Source: Prorocentrum cordatum
Taxonomy: Eukaryota > Sar > Dinophyceae > Prorocentrales > Prorocentraceae
NCBI GenBank assembly: GCA_963575745.1
Contig: CAUYUJ010007413.1
Coordinates: forward strand, 322,667 to 386,666
Direction: 5' to 3'
Length of the DNA stretch: 64,000 bases
Position numbers and translations under genes: made by a program. Below the pieces are notes generated by a model, which worked only from the letters and a program-made list of their open reading frames with translations, was not told the origin of the DNA and made no database searches. Positions 51,842 through 62,362 of the stretch are shown in pieces. Every line of letters begins with the position of its first letter. Position 1 is the stretch's first letter.

Positions 51842-52454
51842 TGAGGCCTGAACATGGAAGAAGTTTCAGGCGGGAGCCTCGTTTGTGAGCGAATTGCGAG
51901 GAAGTCTCAGGCGGGAGCCCCGTCCCTATGTGGGCCGCAGCTCATGTTTGCAAGCCGAGCGGGTCATCGGAAAACATATGACTGTCAATTGTTTTTGGCC
52001 CCTGAGGCTTGAATTTTGGGGAAGTATCAGGCGGGAGCCTCGCCTGTAAGTGAATTGCGACGAAGTTCCAGACGGGATCCTCCGTCGTAGGGGGCCCGCA
52101 GCTCATATTCAAAATCCGAGGCGGGTCATCGGAACAAACGCTGTTGGGCGCCTGAGGCTTGAATTTGGGGAAACAAACTATCAGGCGGGCGCCTCGCCTG
52201 TGACTGAATTGGGAGGAAGTTCCAGGCGGGAACCTCCGTCCTAGGAGGCCCGCAGGTCATGTTCGAAATCCGAAGCGGGTCTAAGTGTCGTCACTTTTGG
52301 GCTCGTGGAGCCTGAGTATGAGTGAATTGCAATCTTGAGGAAGTATCTGGCGGGAGCCTCGTTTGTGAGCGAATTGCAAGAAAGTCTCAGAGGAATCCGA
52401 CGCGGGTCATCGGAACCACGTAGCTGTCGTTATGTTTGGCTCTTGGGGCCTGAG
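51842..52454. repeat. Tandem repeat, about 150-bp units, four copies, abutting an exon
   Basis: Units start with (T/G)GAGGC(C/T)TGA near 51842, 52001, 52150 and 52305, with a partial fifth at 52440. Each contains GAAGT(A/T)TCAGGCGGGAGCCT, CGCAGCTCATGTT and CGGGTCATCGGAA blocks. The last partial unit ends GGGGCCTGAG exactly at the start of the coding exon at 52455. Confidence 0.85.
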
Positions 52455-52835
52455 CTCACGTGGCAAAGCTCTTGGCCGCACGCCGTGCGCCGCGTGGGCT
52501 TCACCATAACGCACGCGTCCTACCTCACATCCGCGCTGTCGCAGGGCCAGACGCTGCGCAAGGGCGTCGCCATCGACAATGCGAGGGACGAGGACGCTGG
52601 CCGCACGGGCATGTTGGACGACCAGTGGTGGCTGCACCTCTACGTCATGTTCCCCCGCGCCACGCGTATCCGGAACATGCTGATCCTGCGGCCGCCGCCG
52701 CGAGAGTTTCTGGAGCGAGGGACGTCGGCATCCTTGCGGAAGGCGCTCCTGGAGTTTGACATCAGAGCGGAGAGCCCCAGGGCAGAGGCGGAGCAGCTCG
52801 CGGCAGAGCTGGGTTCCTTGTTGCCCCCCGAATGA
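52455..52835 (+). CDS. C-terminal exon, 126 codons, unknown protein
   Basis: After the AG at 52453-52454 the frame has clear coding character to a TGA at 52833-52835: VGFTITHASYLTSALSQG, an acidic turn (AIDNARDEDAGRTG), an aromatic strand (QWWLHLYVMFPRATRI), then a Leu/Arg-rich and helical end (AEAEQLAAELGSLLPPE). Codons end in G or C almost throughout, and the other frames are Arg/Pro-rich. No upstream exon is seen because the preceding 600 bases are a tandem repeat, so the intron or promoter of this gene consists of that repeat. The family is not recognised; a soluble domain is likely. Confidence 0.62.
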   Translation, partial: LTWQSSWPHAVRRVGFTITHASYLTSALSQGQTLRKGVAIDNARDEDAGRTGMLDDQWWLHLYVMFPRATRIRNMLILRPPPREFLERGTSASLRKALLEFDIRAESPRAEAEQLAAELGSLLPPE

Positions 52836-54080
52836 GCGCGGCGGCGCCCCGCTCGAAACCGGCGGGGTTGCCCGAGCGGCTTGGTCTCGCGCGCCAATGG
52901 CTTGCGGGGTAGCCCCGACGGCCTGGCCCGCGGGGTCGCCCCAACGACTGCGGCACAATGTGGCAATGGAAGACTGCGCCCGCGCTGGCCGAGGCAGCAA
53001 CGGCAACGAGAAAAATCGACATGCGCGCACATGCAATATACAAGGGAGGGGGTTCGCGGGGGATGTAGAACAAACGGAAGAGCAACAAAAACAAACCAAA
53101 CACAAAACACGAGGAGACGACAACGTAGAGAGCGGGGGGAGAGCCTGCGCCAGGGCGAGGAGGATAATGATTTAGAAGAGACAGCAAGGGCACCTCAACA
53201 ATCACGAGGACGACGACGAGGGTCATCTCCAGACTGGCCGAAATGATTCGCATGTGGGGTCCTACCGTCGGAATAATTTGAAAAGTGATGCGGTCTTTTG
53301 CTTTCGCACATCAGGCAATATGCGGGCAACCCTGCCGCTCCTGTCAACAAACAGTACAAAGTGTTCGTGCCCCCCCGATCATGATCCAAGATGTTGTCCC
53401 AAAGTTGGCATTCGACACTGTTTTGTGACTGATTGTATGGGAGGGGTCTTCATTGGTCCTGGTGGGCTGCCGGACGCTTGGGGTGGGTGGGTGTTTAATG
53501 AAATGAGGACAGCACTCCAGCCCTTCCCCGAATGGGAATATGAAAGGGTGGAAAAGGAAACGGTTTAAGCTTCTCACGCCCTAAAAGGGGTAGTGGGATT
53601 ACGATCCAAAGGTTAGACGAAGAGGATCGTTGGGGGGATGGCTCAGGGGGCAAGCATCAATCTCCAATCGCATTTTCATTACTGATAGCGGCCCGATGGC
53701 CCAAGCCGCCCGTGAACGAGTGGATCCGGCATCAGCGGCAGACCACCGATGCACTGCCCATGTATCGACTACTCGTACGTAAAGGTGACCCTTCGCCGGA
53801 GTGACCTTAAGTGTGGGCCCGCAGGGGTCCCACGATCGCCGAGCTCGGTGCGATAGCAGCGATTTGCTCGTTTGTGTGTTGGTCCCCCCGCGGTACCCCA
53901 AAAGACCGCGCACACCAAAGGTCACTCTCACCCAGGGTCGCTCCTGTTTGCAGCCGGGTGTATCGACGATTCCAGGTCGGTCTTCCTCCCCCTGGGAGCC
54001 GCCCCCCCCCCAACGTTGACTTTCACTGGTATTCGCTGGCGATCCCGCCTCGCGTTTTCTGGCGGGGATCACTCGAAGCA
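52836..54080. other. Non-coding, no gene seen
   Basis: This follows the 52455 exon. Frames at 53254-53568 and elsewhere are open by chance and have poor composition. Near 53650-53790 there is a weak relative of foldback family D. Confidence 0.4.
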
Positions 54081-54094
54081 AAGGTCAGGAGGGA

Positions 54095-54250
54095 CAAATG
54101 CACACAGACACATGTAATCGTCGATCCCCAGGGGAATATAAGAAAATAGCTATGGGAAATGGGGGGAACAGGAAAACGACATTCCAGAACATCTCGTAAA
54201 ATATGGGGAATCCAGGGGTTTGCGTGTGTGTGTGTGTGTTTATGTGTGTG
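54095..54250. mobile_element. Foldback element family E, copy 3
   Basis: CACACAGACACATGTAATCG and GTCGATCCCCAGGGGAATAT at the left, with ATATGGGGAATCCAGGGGTT and a GTGTGTGTGTGT run at the right. Collinear with 39276 and 47533. Confidence 0.8.
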
Positions 54251-54419
54251 TGTGTGCCTTGGGCCCCCTTCAAAAGCATGTGGTTCGTCCGAGGCGAGGC
54301 GAGAAGGGCGGAGGAATACAGGACGCTTCGATGTCCCAGAGGGTTTCGTCCGACCCGACGGGGTGCCCCGCTCAAGATCCCGGCCAGGACCTGCGCCCTC
54401 CCCGCATTGCGAGCCGTAA

Positions 54420-54618
54420 GTCGGGCGTGTCCCCCTGCAGGGGGATTTTCGACGAAAAAGAATCAAACAATTACCAACAATAATCCAAACATAGTCTGGG
54501 GGATTTTGAATATTTTCTGACCATATGGGTGAATTTGTTGTGAGTATTTTTGTTTGTGCATTTCTTGGGTATTTTATATTTGTCATCGAAAATCCCCCTG
54601 TAGGGGGACACGCCCGAC
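54420..54618. mobile_element. Small TIR element, family A (copy 2, 199 bp)
   Basis: The ends GTCGGGCGTGTCCCCCTGCA and (reverse complement) GTCGGGCGTGTCCCCCTACA are near-perfect inverted repeats of about 33 bases, each itself containing a CCCCCTGCAGGGGG palindrome. TAA abuts the left end and ATAA the right. The AT-rich interior shares ATAGTCTGGG(G/C) and further blocks with 859-1011. Confidence 0.95.
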
Positions 54619-55234
54619 ATAATGCGAGCGCCACATTACACAATTTCCGTTTCAGAGTGCCCAGGTTGAGGAGTGCAGAGAGGTTGCCAGCCGGACGTTC
54701 GTGAGTCGCCGCCCTCCTTTGAATTCCCTGTCTGTCCGAGCCCCGGACCCTCACTCTGCTCTCAGACCAAGACATCCTGATGTGCAGGGCCTGGGATGGA
54801 GCTGGAGCTCGGTTGGGAAGGAGGGGCTGGGTGATGACGTGCCTCAGGTGAAGCGGCTACGTGTGGGCTCAACCGACTCATTGTGCATGCCTTGTCCAGC
54901 GAAGCTTCCCACTAGACATTTGAAAAAGCAGCGGAGTGCCCTCTTTAGAGGCTCTTTCCAAGGTAGGCCGCGGTGGACGGGTTCGGAGCCGAGGGTGCCA
55001 CTGCCGACGGGCCGACGTTTTTCTTGGCTCTCGTGCAAGCTGCCAAGATGGTGGTCCAGAAGAGTTCCCCATGCTGATGCTAATTTTGTTGGCTTCGTCC
55101 GGGGTGAAAAAATGGAAAACGTCGCAGCTGCTCACCAGGTCCATGATGATGCTGCCCGCCAGTCGCAAGGACATTTTCAAGGGGAGATTAGGACTGACAT
55201 GTGCCGCGATTGCGCCAGGAAAGCCCGTGAACGA

Positions 55235-55336
55235 AAAGGATGAGGAAGAGGAGGAGGAGGAGGAGGAGGAGGAAGAGGAGGAGTAGGAGGAAGAGGAGGA
55301 GGAGGAGGAGCAGGAGGAGGAGGAGGAGGGAGGAGG
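55235..55336. repeat. GGA triplet tract
   Basis: (GGA)n with GGAAGA interruptions. A frame entering it from upstream (54936-55286) ends in poly-Glu; coding is not supported. 55340-56100 shows nothing clear. Confidence 0.9.
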
Positions 55337-56124
55337 GGGGGGAAATCACAGTCCAGGTGAGAGGCGGGGGGCGGAGGCCCAAGCATATAAACTTGCATGA
55401 CAATTCCGTGCGTCAGGGAGGAGTGCCCAGCACCGGTCCAACAATGCCGTGCGAACTTCCGACAGTTTTAGTTGTATCGCGCCGGCCTGTCTATCATTGT
55501 TACTGAAGGGCGGAGCAGGAGGACGACGACGAAGACGACAAATGTAGTCGTCTCGCTGCTGAGGATGGGACCCGCTGAAGGATGGCCATCAGTTGGATGG
55601 CGAGCGCGCGGCTTAGCCCGCCGGGAAGCGCATGAGTCGTGATGTCTCCTGAAACGTCAGGTTGACTAGACGAGGACATTCATACACATATACATAACCA
55701 GGTAGGGATGCTGGTCTCTGTGTCCCGCACACACCGGGTTGTCGAAGTTGAGGATGGCCATCTTTTTCGGAGGGGCAGATCGGTTTTATTTGCCTTGTTT
55801 GATTACTTGTCCTGCGGACCCCAGCGAGACAATGAGGCGAACAGGCAACGTGTTTGCCGACAGCGGCCCGAACCAGCACGTTACCGCACAGTGGATGCGC
55901 AAGCGATGTGGAACCAGCTACGCATTGCAAATTTCGGTAAAGTTTGGCGTAAGTTTTGTGGCGCAAGCTGTGTGGTGTATTGTGTCAACGATGTCGTGCA
56001 GGTGCAGGCTATGCGTTGCAAGCTATTTTGTATAATATGTAGTGGACGCCACGCGCTGCAATATTCGGCGACGTGTGGCACATCTGGCCACCGTGTCAGT
56101 CCAGCATTTTCGGTGGCAGTCGTT

Positions 56125-56290
56125 CGGACTGACGATGATGATGACGACGATGATGGTGTTGCTGATGATAGTGATGCTGGTGATGATGACCATTGGATGA
56201 GGACGAGGAAGACGATGATGATGATAACGATGATGTTGATGATGACGATGACAGTGACGATGACGATGAGAGAATGATGAGCATGAGGAG
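56125..56290. repeat. GATGAC-rich tract
   Basis: Degenerate (GATGAC)n/(GATGAT)n over about 165 bases; Asp-rich on plus, Ser/Ile/His-rich on minus. Confidence 0.8.
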
Positions 56291-56469
56291 CGAAGGAGGA
56301 GGAGAAGGAGAAGGCGGAGGATTGTGGCGGGCGATGGGAGATGGAGAAAGCGATGATGAGGGTGAGCATAATAATGATCCATCGAAAGCTTCCTTTGCGA
56401 AATCAGTGGTTTTAGCCTCTTCGGGCACTGCTGGAGTTTCTTTTGTGGCCTTCTTGGGCCGCCTGAAAA

Positions 56470-56695
56470 ACCTCTTGGATTATGGTGTTCCAACCTACTT
56501 TAGCCTTGATCATCAGAAATATTTTCGAGCACCAAGTCAAATACCGAAACTCGAGGGTTTTCACGTGTCGGGCCCTGGGAGACACTCGCCCGACATTGTT
56601 TCGACACTCTTTCGATATTTTTCCGGGTGCTCGAAATTACTCCTGGGATCTAGTCCCTAAGTACGGTGGGAGCAACACAACTCTTGGACCGTCTC
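56470..56695 (+). mobile_element. Dispersed element family H, copy 2
   Basis: It is collinear with 44432-44665 (GGTGTTCCAACCTA, TTTAGCCTTGATCA, CACGTGTCGGGCCCTGGG, GGTGCTCGAA blocks). Confidence 0.75.
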
Positions 56696-56846
56696 GGGGC
56701 CATCTCGGCAAGAGCGCGTTCTGTGGACGCGGGGGAGGGAGGGTCAGAGAGAGGGGGGGAGCCGCCCCCCTGAGATGCAAGCAAGGGGGGGATCGAAGGA
56801 GGGGGGGGGGCGCTCCCTGAGATGCAGGGGGAGGGCGCCCTCGAGG

Positions 56847-56986
56847 GCGCGAAGCTGTTCGCGCTTCGCGCTTCGGCCCCGATTCCTCATCCTGCTCTTC
56901 TCCCCTGGGAGGCGGCGCGAGAGCGCGAAATTATTCGCACTTCGCGCTTCGCGCTGCGCGAAGCGCGAAGTTGGGAGCCCTTGGTC
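56847..56986 (+). mobile_element. Hairpin-rich dispersed element family I, copy 1
   Basis: It contains GCGCGAAGCTGTTCGCGCTT, CTTCTCCCCTGGGAGGCGGC, GCACTTCGCGCTTCGCGCTG and GCGCGAAGTTGGGAGCCC, all able to form CGCGAAGCGCG stems. A copy of about 85 per cent identity lies at 61880-62022. Confidence 0.85.
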
Positions 56987-57379
56987 CAAGCGGAGGGGGG
57001 TGTCGAACTGGGGGGGCCTCGTCCTCCTCCTCCTCCTCCTCCTCCACCTCCACCTCCCCCTCCTCCTCCTCCTCCTCCTCCTCCTCCTCCTCCTGCTTGG
57101 TCCAGCGAAAAGGGGGTGGTACAGGAGATGTGCTGCAGTAGCGTTGTGGGGTTGCAATACAGAGTTGGGGCGCGCAGCACATTCTGGTGCGCAAGTGTAT
57201 TGCTGGATTTTCGCGTGCGGTGGAGTAGATGCAGGACTGTGCAAAACATTTCTCAGGCGCCATAGATTTGCATCACTCTTGCACCACCCCCTTGCAGCTG
57301 GACCCCCTTTGGGGGTCAACCAAAGGGGGCTCCCCCCCCCCCGAGTTGCAAGGGGGGAAGGTTCGAACCAGGGGGCGCA

Positions 57380-57585
57380 CCCCCGCCCTGCAACCGACGA
57401 CGGCGAGCGCCGTCGCCGGCGCCGACGACGACGACGACGACGCGACGACGGCGGCGGCGACGACGACCACGACGCCGGCGCTGGCGCCAGCACCGTCGGG
57501 CAGCGACGGCGGCGGCGACGGCGACGGCCACGGGGACGGCGACGGCGACGGCGTCGACGACGACGGCGACGGCGACGATGACGGT

Positions 57586-57618
<33 letters not shown>

Positions 57619-57745
57619 CACAACGGCGACGACGACGGAGACGGCGACGGCGGCAACGGCGACGGCGACGGTGACGACGACGGCGACGGCTACAGCAACG
57701 GCGACAGGGACGGCGGCGGCGGCGACAGCGACGACGGCGACGGGT

Positions 57746-57782
<37 letters not shown>

Positions 57783-57901
57783 GCGACGATAACGACGACG
57801 ACGGCGACGGCGACGGCGACCGCGACGGCGACCGCGACGGCGACGGTGACGGCGACGGCCACGGCAACGGCGACGGCGACGGCGACGGCGACGATGACGG
57901 T

Positions 57902-57934
<33 letters not shown>

Positions 57935-58760
57935 CACAACGGCGACGACGACGGAGACGGCGACGACGACGACGCGACGGCGACGGCGACAGCGACGACG
58001 ACGGCGACGGCTACAGCAACGGCGACAGGGACGGCGGCGGCGGCGGCGACAGCGACGACGGCGACGGGTGACGGCGACTGCGACGACGACGACGACGACG
58101 ACGACGGCGACGATAACGACGACGACGGCGACGGCGACGGCGACCGCGACGGCGACGGTGACGGCGACGGTTGCGACGGCGACGGTTGCGACGGCGACAG
58201 CGACGGCGACGGCCACGGCAACGGCGACGGCGACGGCGACGGTTGCGACGGCGACAGCGACGGCGACGGCCACGGCAACGGCGACGGCGACGGCGACAGC
58301 GATGGCGTCGACGGGTGACGGCGACTGCGACGACGACGATGACGATGCGCATATGGCCGCCCCCCTCAGATGCCATTGGGGGAGTTCGAACCGGGGAGGG
58401 ATCCCCCCCCTGGGCGCCGACGCCAGCGCTGGCGCCGTCAGGCAGCGACGACGACGTCGACGACGTCGACGACGCCGACGACGACGGCGGCGACGACGGC
58501 GACGGCGACGATGATGGCGATGATGGCGGTGGCGACGGCTGCAGCGACGGCCACGGCCACGGCCTCGGCGACCACGACGGCGAAAGAAATCGACGGCGGC
58601 GACGGCGGCGACGACGGCGACGGGCGACGACGGCGACGATGACGACAACGACGACGACGACGACGACAACGATGGCGACGGCGACCGCGACCGCGACGGC
58701 GACGGCGACGTCGACGGCGACGGCTGCGACGGCGACGGCGACTGCGACTGGCGACGACGA
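57380..58760. repeat. GACGGC hexamer satellite with internal higher-order duplication
   Basis: Nearly 1.4 kb is built from GACGGC, GACGAC and GACGGT/GACAGC. A block near 57567-57750 (GACGATGACGGTGACGGC .. CACAACGGCGACGAC .. GGCTACAGCAACGGCGACAG .. ACGGGTGACGGCGAC) recurs at 57887-58075, so larger segments were duplicated. A complex spacer (58345-58440) carries GAGTTCGAACCGGGGAGGGA. The long frames (poly Thr-Ala, Gly-Asp, Arg; minus Val-Ala, Pro-Ser, Arg) are artefacts. Confidence 0.93.
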
Positions 58761-58795
58761 CGACGCGCACAGGGCCGGTCGGCTCCGGGTTGAAA

Positions 58796-58960
58796 GTTCC
58801 CCCCTGCATTTGAGGGGGGAGGCCACCCTCGGTCCCCCTCTGCTTGCATTTCGGGGGGTGGGTGCCCCTTGGTTCGAGCCCCCGCCCTTTGCAACTCAGG
58901 GAGGGGGGCCTCCCTCCAGTTCGAGCCCCCCCCTTGGACAGGCGGCTGCCCACCCCCCCG
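58796..58960. repeat. TGCATTTGGGGGG..GGTTCGAGCCCCC degenerate tandem units
   Basis: Three to four units of about 55 bases combine TTGCA(A/T)(C/T)T, a G run, GCC..CC and (G/A)GTTCGAGCCCCC. Related units occur at 56750-56830, 57330-57380 and 58375-58410. 58960-59800 shows no gene. Confidence 0.55.
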
Positions 58961-59839
58961 GTACGGACCCCCCCTCCCCTTACTTTCAAGGGGGGGGCCA
59001 GTTAGGGAGGCCAGTGTCCAGGGGGAGGCCCCCCCGGGCTCCCCAGGGGCGCTCAACGTGCCAAGATGTTTTTGTCCGAGACAAGCGTCCACGGAGCACG
59101 TTCTCTCCTAGCTTGGGGCCGTTACGGGCCGTCACGGAGGCATCTTGGACCGTTCCGGGAGCCCTGGCAGCTTCGTCGGGGCTGTTTCGGAGGCCATCTT
59201 AGGCACGTGGGACGCCTTGGGGAGCGTCAGGGAGCCGTCTGGCAGACCTGGGAGATTCGGGGGCGGGTGCGATGCGCGCAGCGAAGCGCTAGTGCAGGTG
59301 GGTTTTCAGAGGGTATCACTGCCCAGCCAAGCAGTTGTGCAAGGGGCACGGTGGCCAGCTTAGGGACCGAAGCGAGAGCCCTTCGGTGCAAGCATGGTTC
59401 GGGGTATCCGCGACACTCATTCCATCCCGTCGCGGTCCGCGTCGACTATTCCTCTGCCGATTCTTGATGTTCCCCTGGGGCACCAGGCGAAGTTTCATCT
59501 TGTCTTGATCGCGTACAGGAGCAGAAGAGCCCGAATTCCACCGAGCGGGCTCCCGACCTCGACCAAGCTTCGAGGAGGAGCCGTTCTCGGGGGCGGTCAA
59601 CAGGGGGCTGACGACCAGTGGGGGGCGGATGTCATGGCAGGGGCCAGGCTAGTCCCCCAGAGTGCATGGCCCCTCCTGCACGCCCCTGGTTTTTCTTTGG
59701 TGGCCCAGCTGCGCCGACAACGGCTCCCGCCTGGCACCTGCTGACAACCCACCCACCCGGAACGCCCTGGCCAGAGAGGGCCCGAATCCAGGGACAGCCT
59801 TCTCGCCCCAGGCCCCCTCGCAAACCAGTTACGCCGCTA

Positions 59840-59950
59840 ACCTCCTCCTCCTCCTCCTCATCCTCCTCCTCGTTCTCGTCCTCTGCCTATTCCTCCTCCT
59901 CTTCCTCCTCCTCCTCGTCCTCCTCCTCCTCCTCCTTGCCTTCCTCTCCT
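59840..59950. repeat. CTC triplet tract
   Basis: (CTC)n with TTCTC interruptions. 59951-61000 shows no supportable gene. Confidence 0.9.
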
Positions 59951-61008
59951 CCCCTTCTCCCGAAGACTCCACATCTTCCCGGGGATCGGCCTTGTGCCAC
60001 GGATCGTTCATTGACGGTCCCAGGGCCCGGCGACGGCTTCCAAATGTCGACACTTGCGGGGACGTGCGTTTCGTTTTGATGGAGTCATGTGGGGTGGGGG
60101 GGGGGGCAGCGACATCGGGAGCGTTTCCTCTTCCGAGAACCCCTCCACCTGTTGAAGTGCATGGGCGTTCTGTACAACTTCTCCCTGGGTGCCCCCGTCG
60201 TGGAACCCCCACATCGTGGACGCCCCCCTCTCGTGGACTCCCTCGGCTTTCCTATGCAGGCGCGTCCTCCTCTCAAAATGCCCTCCCCCCTCGTTGCTTG
60301 CGTGCGAAAGCGTATCCGTATCCACAACCTCGCGGGCGGGGTTCCTGGGCCGCGACCCCGCGGACACGAGGCGCTTTTGCGCGGATGCCCCGCACGGGGC
60401 GCTTCCGTGCGACGGCGTTTTCGCGACATCGCGCCGCGGCATCCAGACCGCGAGGTCGCGGACACGGAAGTGTTCGCCGCTCGTGATTCCTTTTTTATCG
60501 GCGAGGTGCGTGCCAAACATGGGAGCCTTCATTCTAAGTCCCCGCAGTTCCGTCTGCAGGGTGCGGAGGTGTGCGTTGGCGTGTGATAGTCGACGATACG
60601 CGTCTGCTCAGCGTCGACTAGCGTCGGCCAGCGTGGATCCGCCAGATCCAGCAAGCTGGCATGGGAGGCCCCCGTTAGCCACCACCCACCAAATCAACCG
60701 AACGCAACCCGAAGGCTTCATTTTTCCCGTTCCCAGTGGTGGGGTGGCGTGGGGGAACACTGAAAAACCACGTATGGAACACGTACCCCCCGCAACCCGA
60801 AATTTGGGTCTTCGAGTTGGTTTGGGGTGGTCTGGTAGGTACAGTCGGCCCTGATTAGTAGGTCGACCCTGCCAGGTCAAGAGTATCCTGGTGCCCTGTG
60901 TTTCGCGATCCATGCCCACTGCATTCCTATCGCAACGTGCCCGTCGGAAGGGTCTTGCTCCTCTCGCGTGTTCTCTTCAATCAAATCCGACTGTATGGAA
61001 GAACAGTA

Positions 61009-61097
61009 TAAATTGCATCGGATCCGCGCTGGGGCACCCTGGCGGCGCCTCTGGCGCTGGCGCCAGCCCAGATCCAAGAACTCCGCGCGGACCTTCC
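61009..61097. mobile_element. Foldback element family C, short copy
   Basis: GGATCCGCGCTGGGGCACCC and CAGCCCAGATCCAAGAACTC..CGCGGAC flank GGCGCTGGCGCC. It matches the family at 47087 but lacks part of the core. Confidence 0.6.
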
Positions 61098-61397
61098 ACA
61101 GTTATGTTTGTGCCCTTGTCTCTTCCTCCACTGTAGTCGCACGAGTTGCCCCCGAGCCGCCGTTGTTGAGGTGCATGGGCGTGCTGTACACCTTCTCCTT
61201 CGACGCGACCAGGAGCGGTTCTATTGGAAAAGAGCCAAAACCGAGCCGGTAGGGTCTAGCACGCCGGGCATTCCTGTGGCAAGCCATCAGGGAACGGCGC
61301 ATATCTCATGGCCTTCGGCCCATCCCGCTACCGTGCCTGGATTGTGGGTACGTTCGAAGCTCGTTTGGAGGACCTTTCTCGGGCCCACCTAGCGGAT

Positions 61398-61535
61398 CAG
61401 TTCGACTCAGGGTCGACTCAAGTTCGACTCAGGTTCGACTCAGATTCGACTCAGATTCTACTCAGGTTCGACTCAGGTTCGACGCGCAGGCTCGACTCGG
61501 CTTCGACGCAGCTTCGACGCAGCTTCGACGCAAGA
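61398..61535. repeat. TTCGACTCAGG tandem repeat
   Basis: About twelve 11-12-base units (TTCGACTCAGG, TTCGACGCAGC and variants), all on one strand. Confidence 0.9.
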
Positions 61536-61879
61536 GTGGAGCGAGTGGCTACAGGAGGGTCCCCAGAATCAGCATCGAAGGTATGAAGCCTCTTGGATAG
61601 CCGTTGGGATCTCGTGGGAGGCCCCTCGAATGCCCCCCCCCCCCCCTCCCCCGCGGCGGGGGGCCCGCCCTCCTCGCGCCTGCCCCGCCGCCCGCCGCCC
61701 GCGCCTCGGCGCCGAGTACAGTGGAGACCCATGCCAAGAAGCACCCTGCCGGCCTCCCGGGTGCCCCGGGTGTCTCGGGCTTCGATGTTCTTGCGATGGA
61801 CAGCGCGACGCTCCCGCACCAAAAACCGGTGTGGACGTCCTGGGATCTCAGGGTTGGGTTTCCAGGGGCGACCTCCAGG

Positions 61880-62022
61880 GCGCGAAGCTATTCGCGCTTC
61901 GCGGTTCGGGTCCGACTCCTCCTCGCCCTCCTCTTCTCCCCTGGGAGGCGGCGCGAGAGCGCGAAGTTCTACTCGCACTTCGCGCTTCGGGCAGCGCGAA
62001 GCGCGACGTTGGGAGCCCCTGG
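61880..62022 (+). mobile_element. Hairpin-rich dispersed element family I, copy 2
   Basis: It is collinear with 56847-56986 and includes the same GGCGGCGCGAGAGCGCGAAG block. Confidence 0.85.
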
Positions 62023-62164
62023 TTTCCTGTGGCAGGCTTCTTCTGGTCGGCCTCCACGTGCAGGCGCCCCGGGAGGCCCGCGCGCCTCCCTCGGATCTGC
62101 GCGGGGCCCGCGCGGGAGAGGGGGAGGGGCGGGCGGCCCTCCAGGGGCACCTCGGGTCCCCCCT

Positions 62165-62362
62165 TGCCCTGAAGTGCCCCGAAGTGCCCTGCAGTCATGT
62201 GGCCATACGTGCCCTGAGGTGCCCCTTCGTGTGGCCTGAAGTGCCCTGAAGTCATGGGGCCATAGGTGCCCCGAAGTGCCCCTTCGTGGGCCTGAAGTGC
62301 CCTGAAGTGGCCTGAAGTGCCCCGAAGGCCGGGGCTCAAAAGGGGCCCTGAAGTGCCTGTTC
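62165..62362. repeat. CTGAAGTGCCC tandem repeat
   Basis: About fifteen 10-12-base units (CTGAAGTGCCC, CCGAAGTGCCC), with two longer 55-base super-units containing GTCATG(T/G)GGCCATA. 62363-63630 shows no convincing gene, although TTTTTCCAGTCGAAAGCC occurs twice (62579 and 62866). Confidence 0.85.

Noticed and set aside
54701-55286. Frames of 180 and 116 codons, one ending in poly-Glu
   Set aside because: Three frames (two plus, one minus) look equally protein-like over 54960-55220 and none has a clear start, border or consistent composition. The poly-Glu end is the GGA tract.
57330-58960. tRNA-like B boxes (GGTTCGAACC, GGTTCGAGCC)
   Set aside because: The flanking bases do not form a five-pair T stem, and no A box, anticodon arm or acceptor stem was found at the expected distance.
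56744-59092. 782-codon minus frame and several 250-340-codon frames in both strands
   Set aside because: These are entirely a translation of the GACGGC satellite and GGA/CTC tracts (Val-Ala, Arg, Pro-Ser, Gly-Asp runs).
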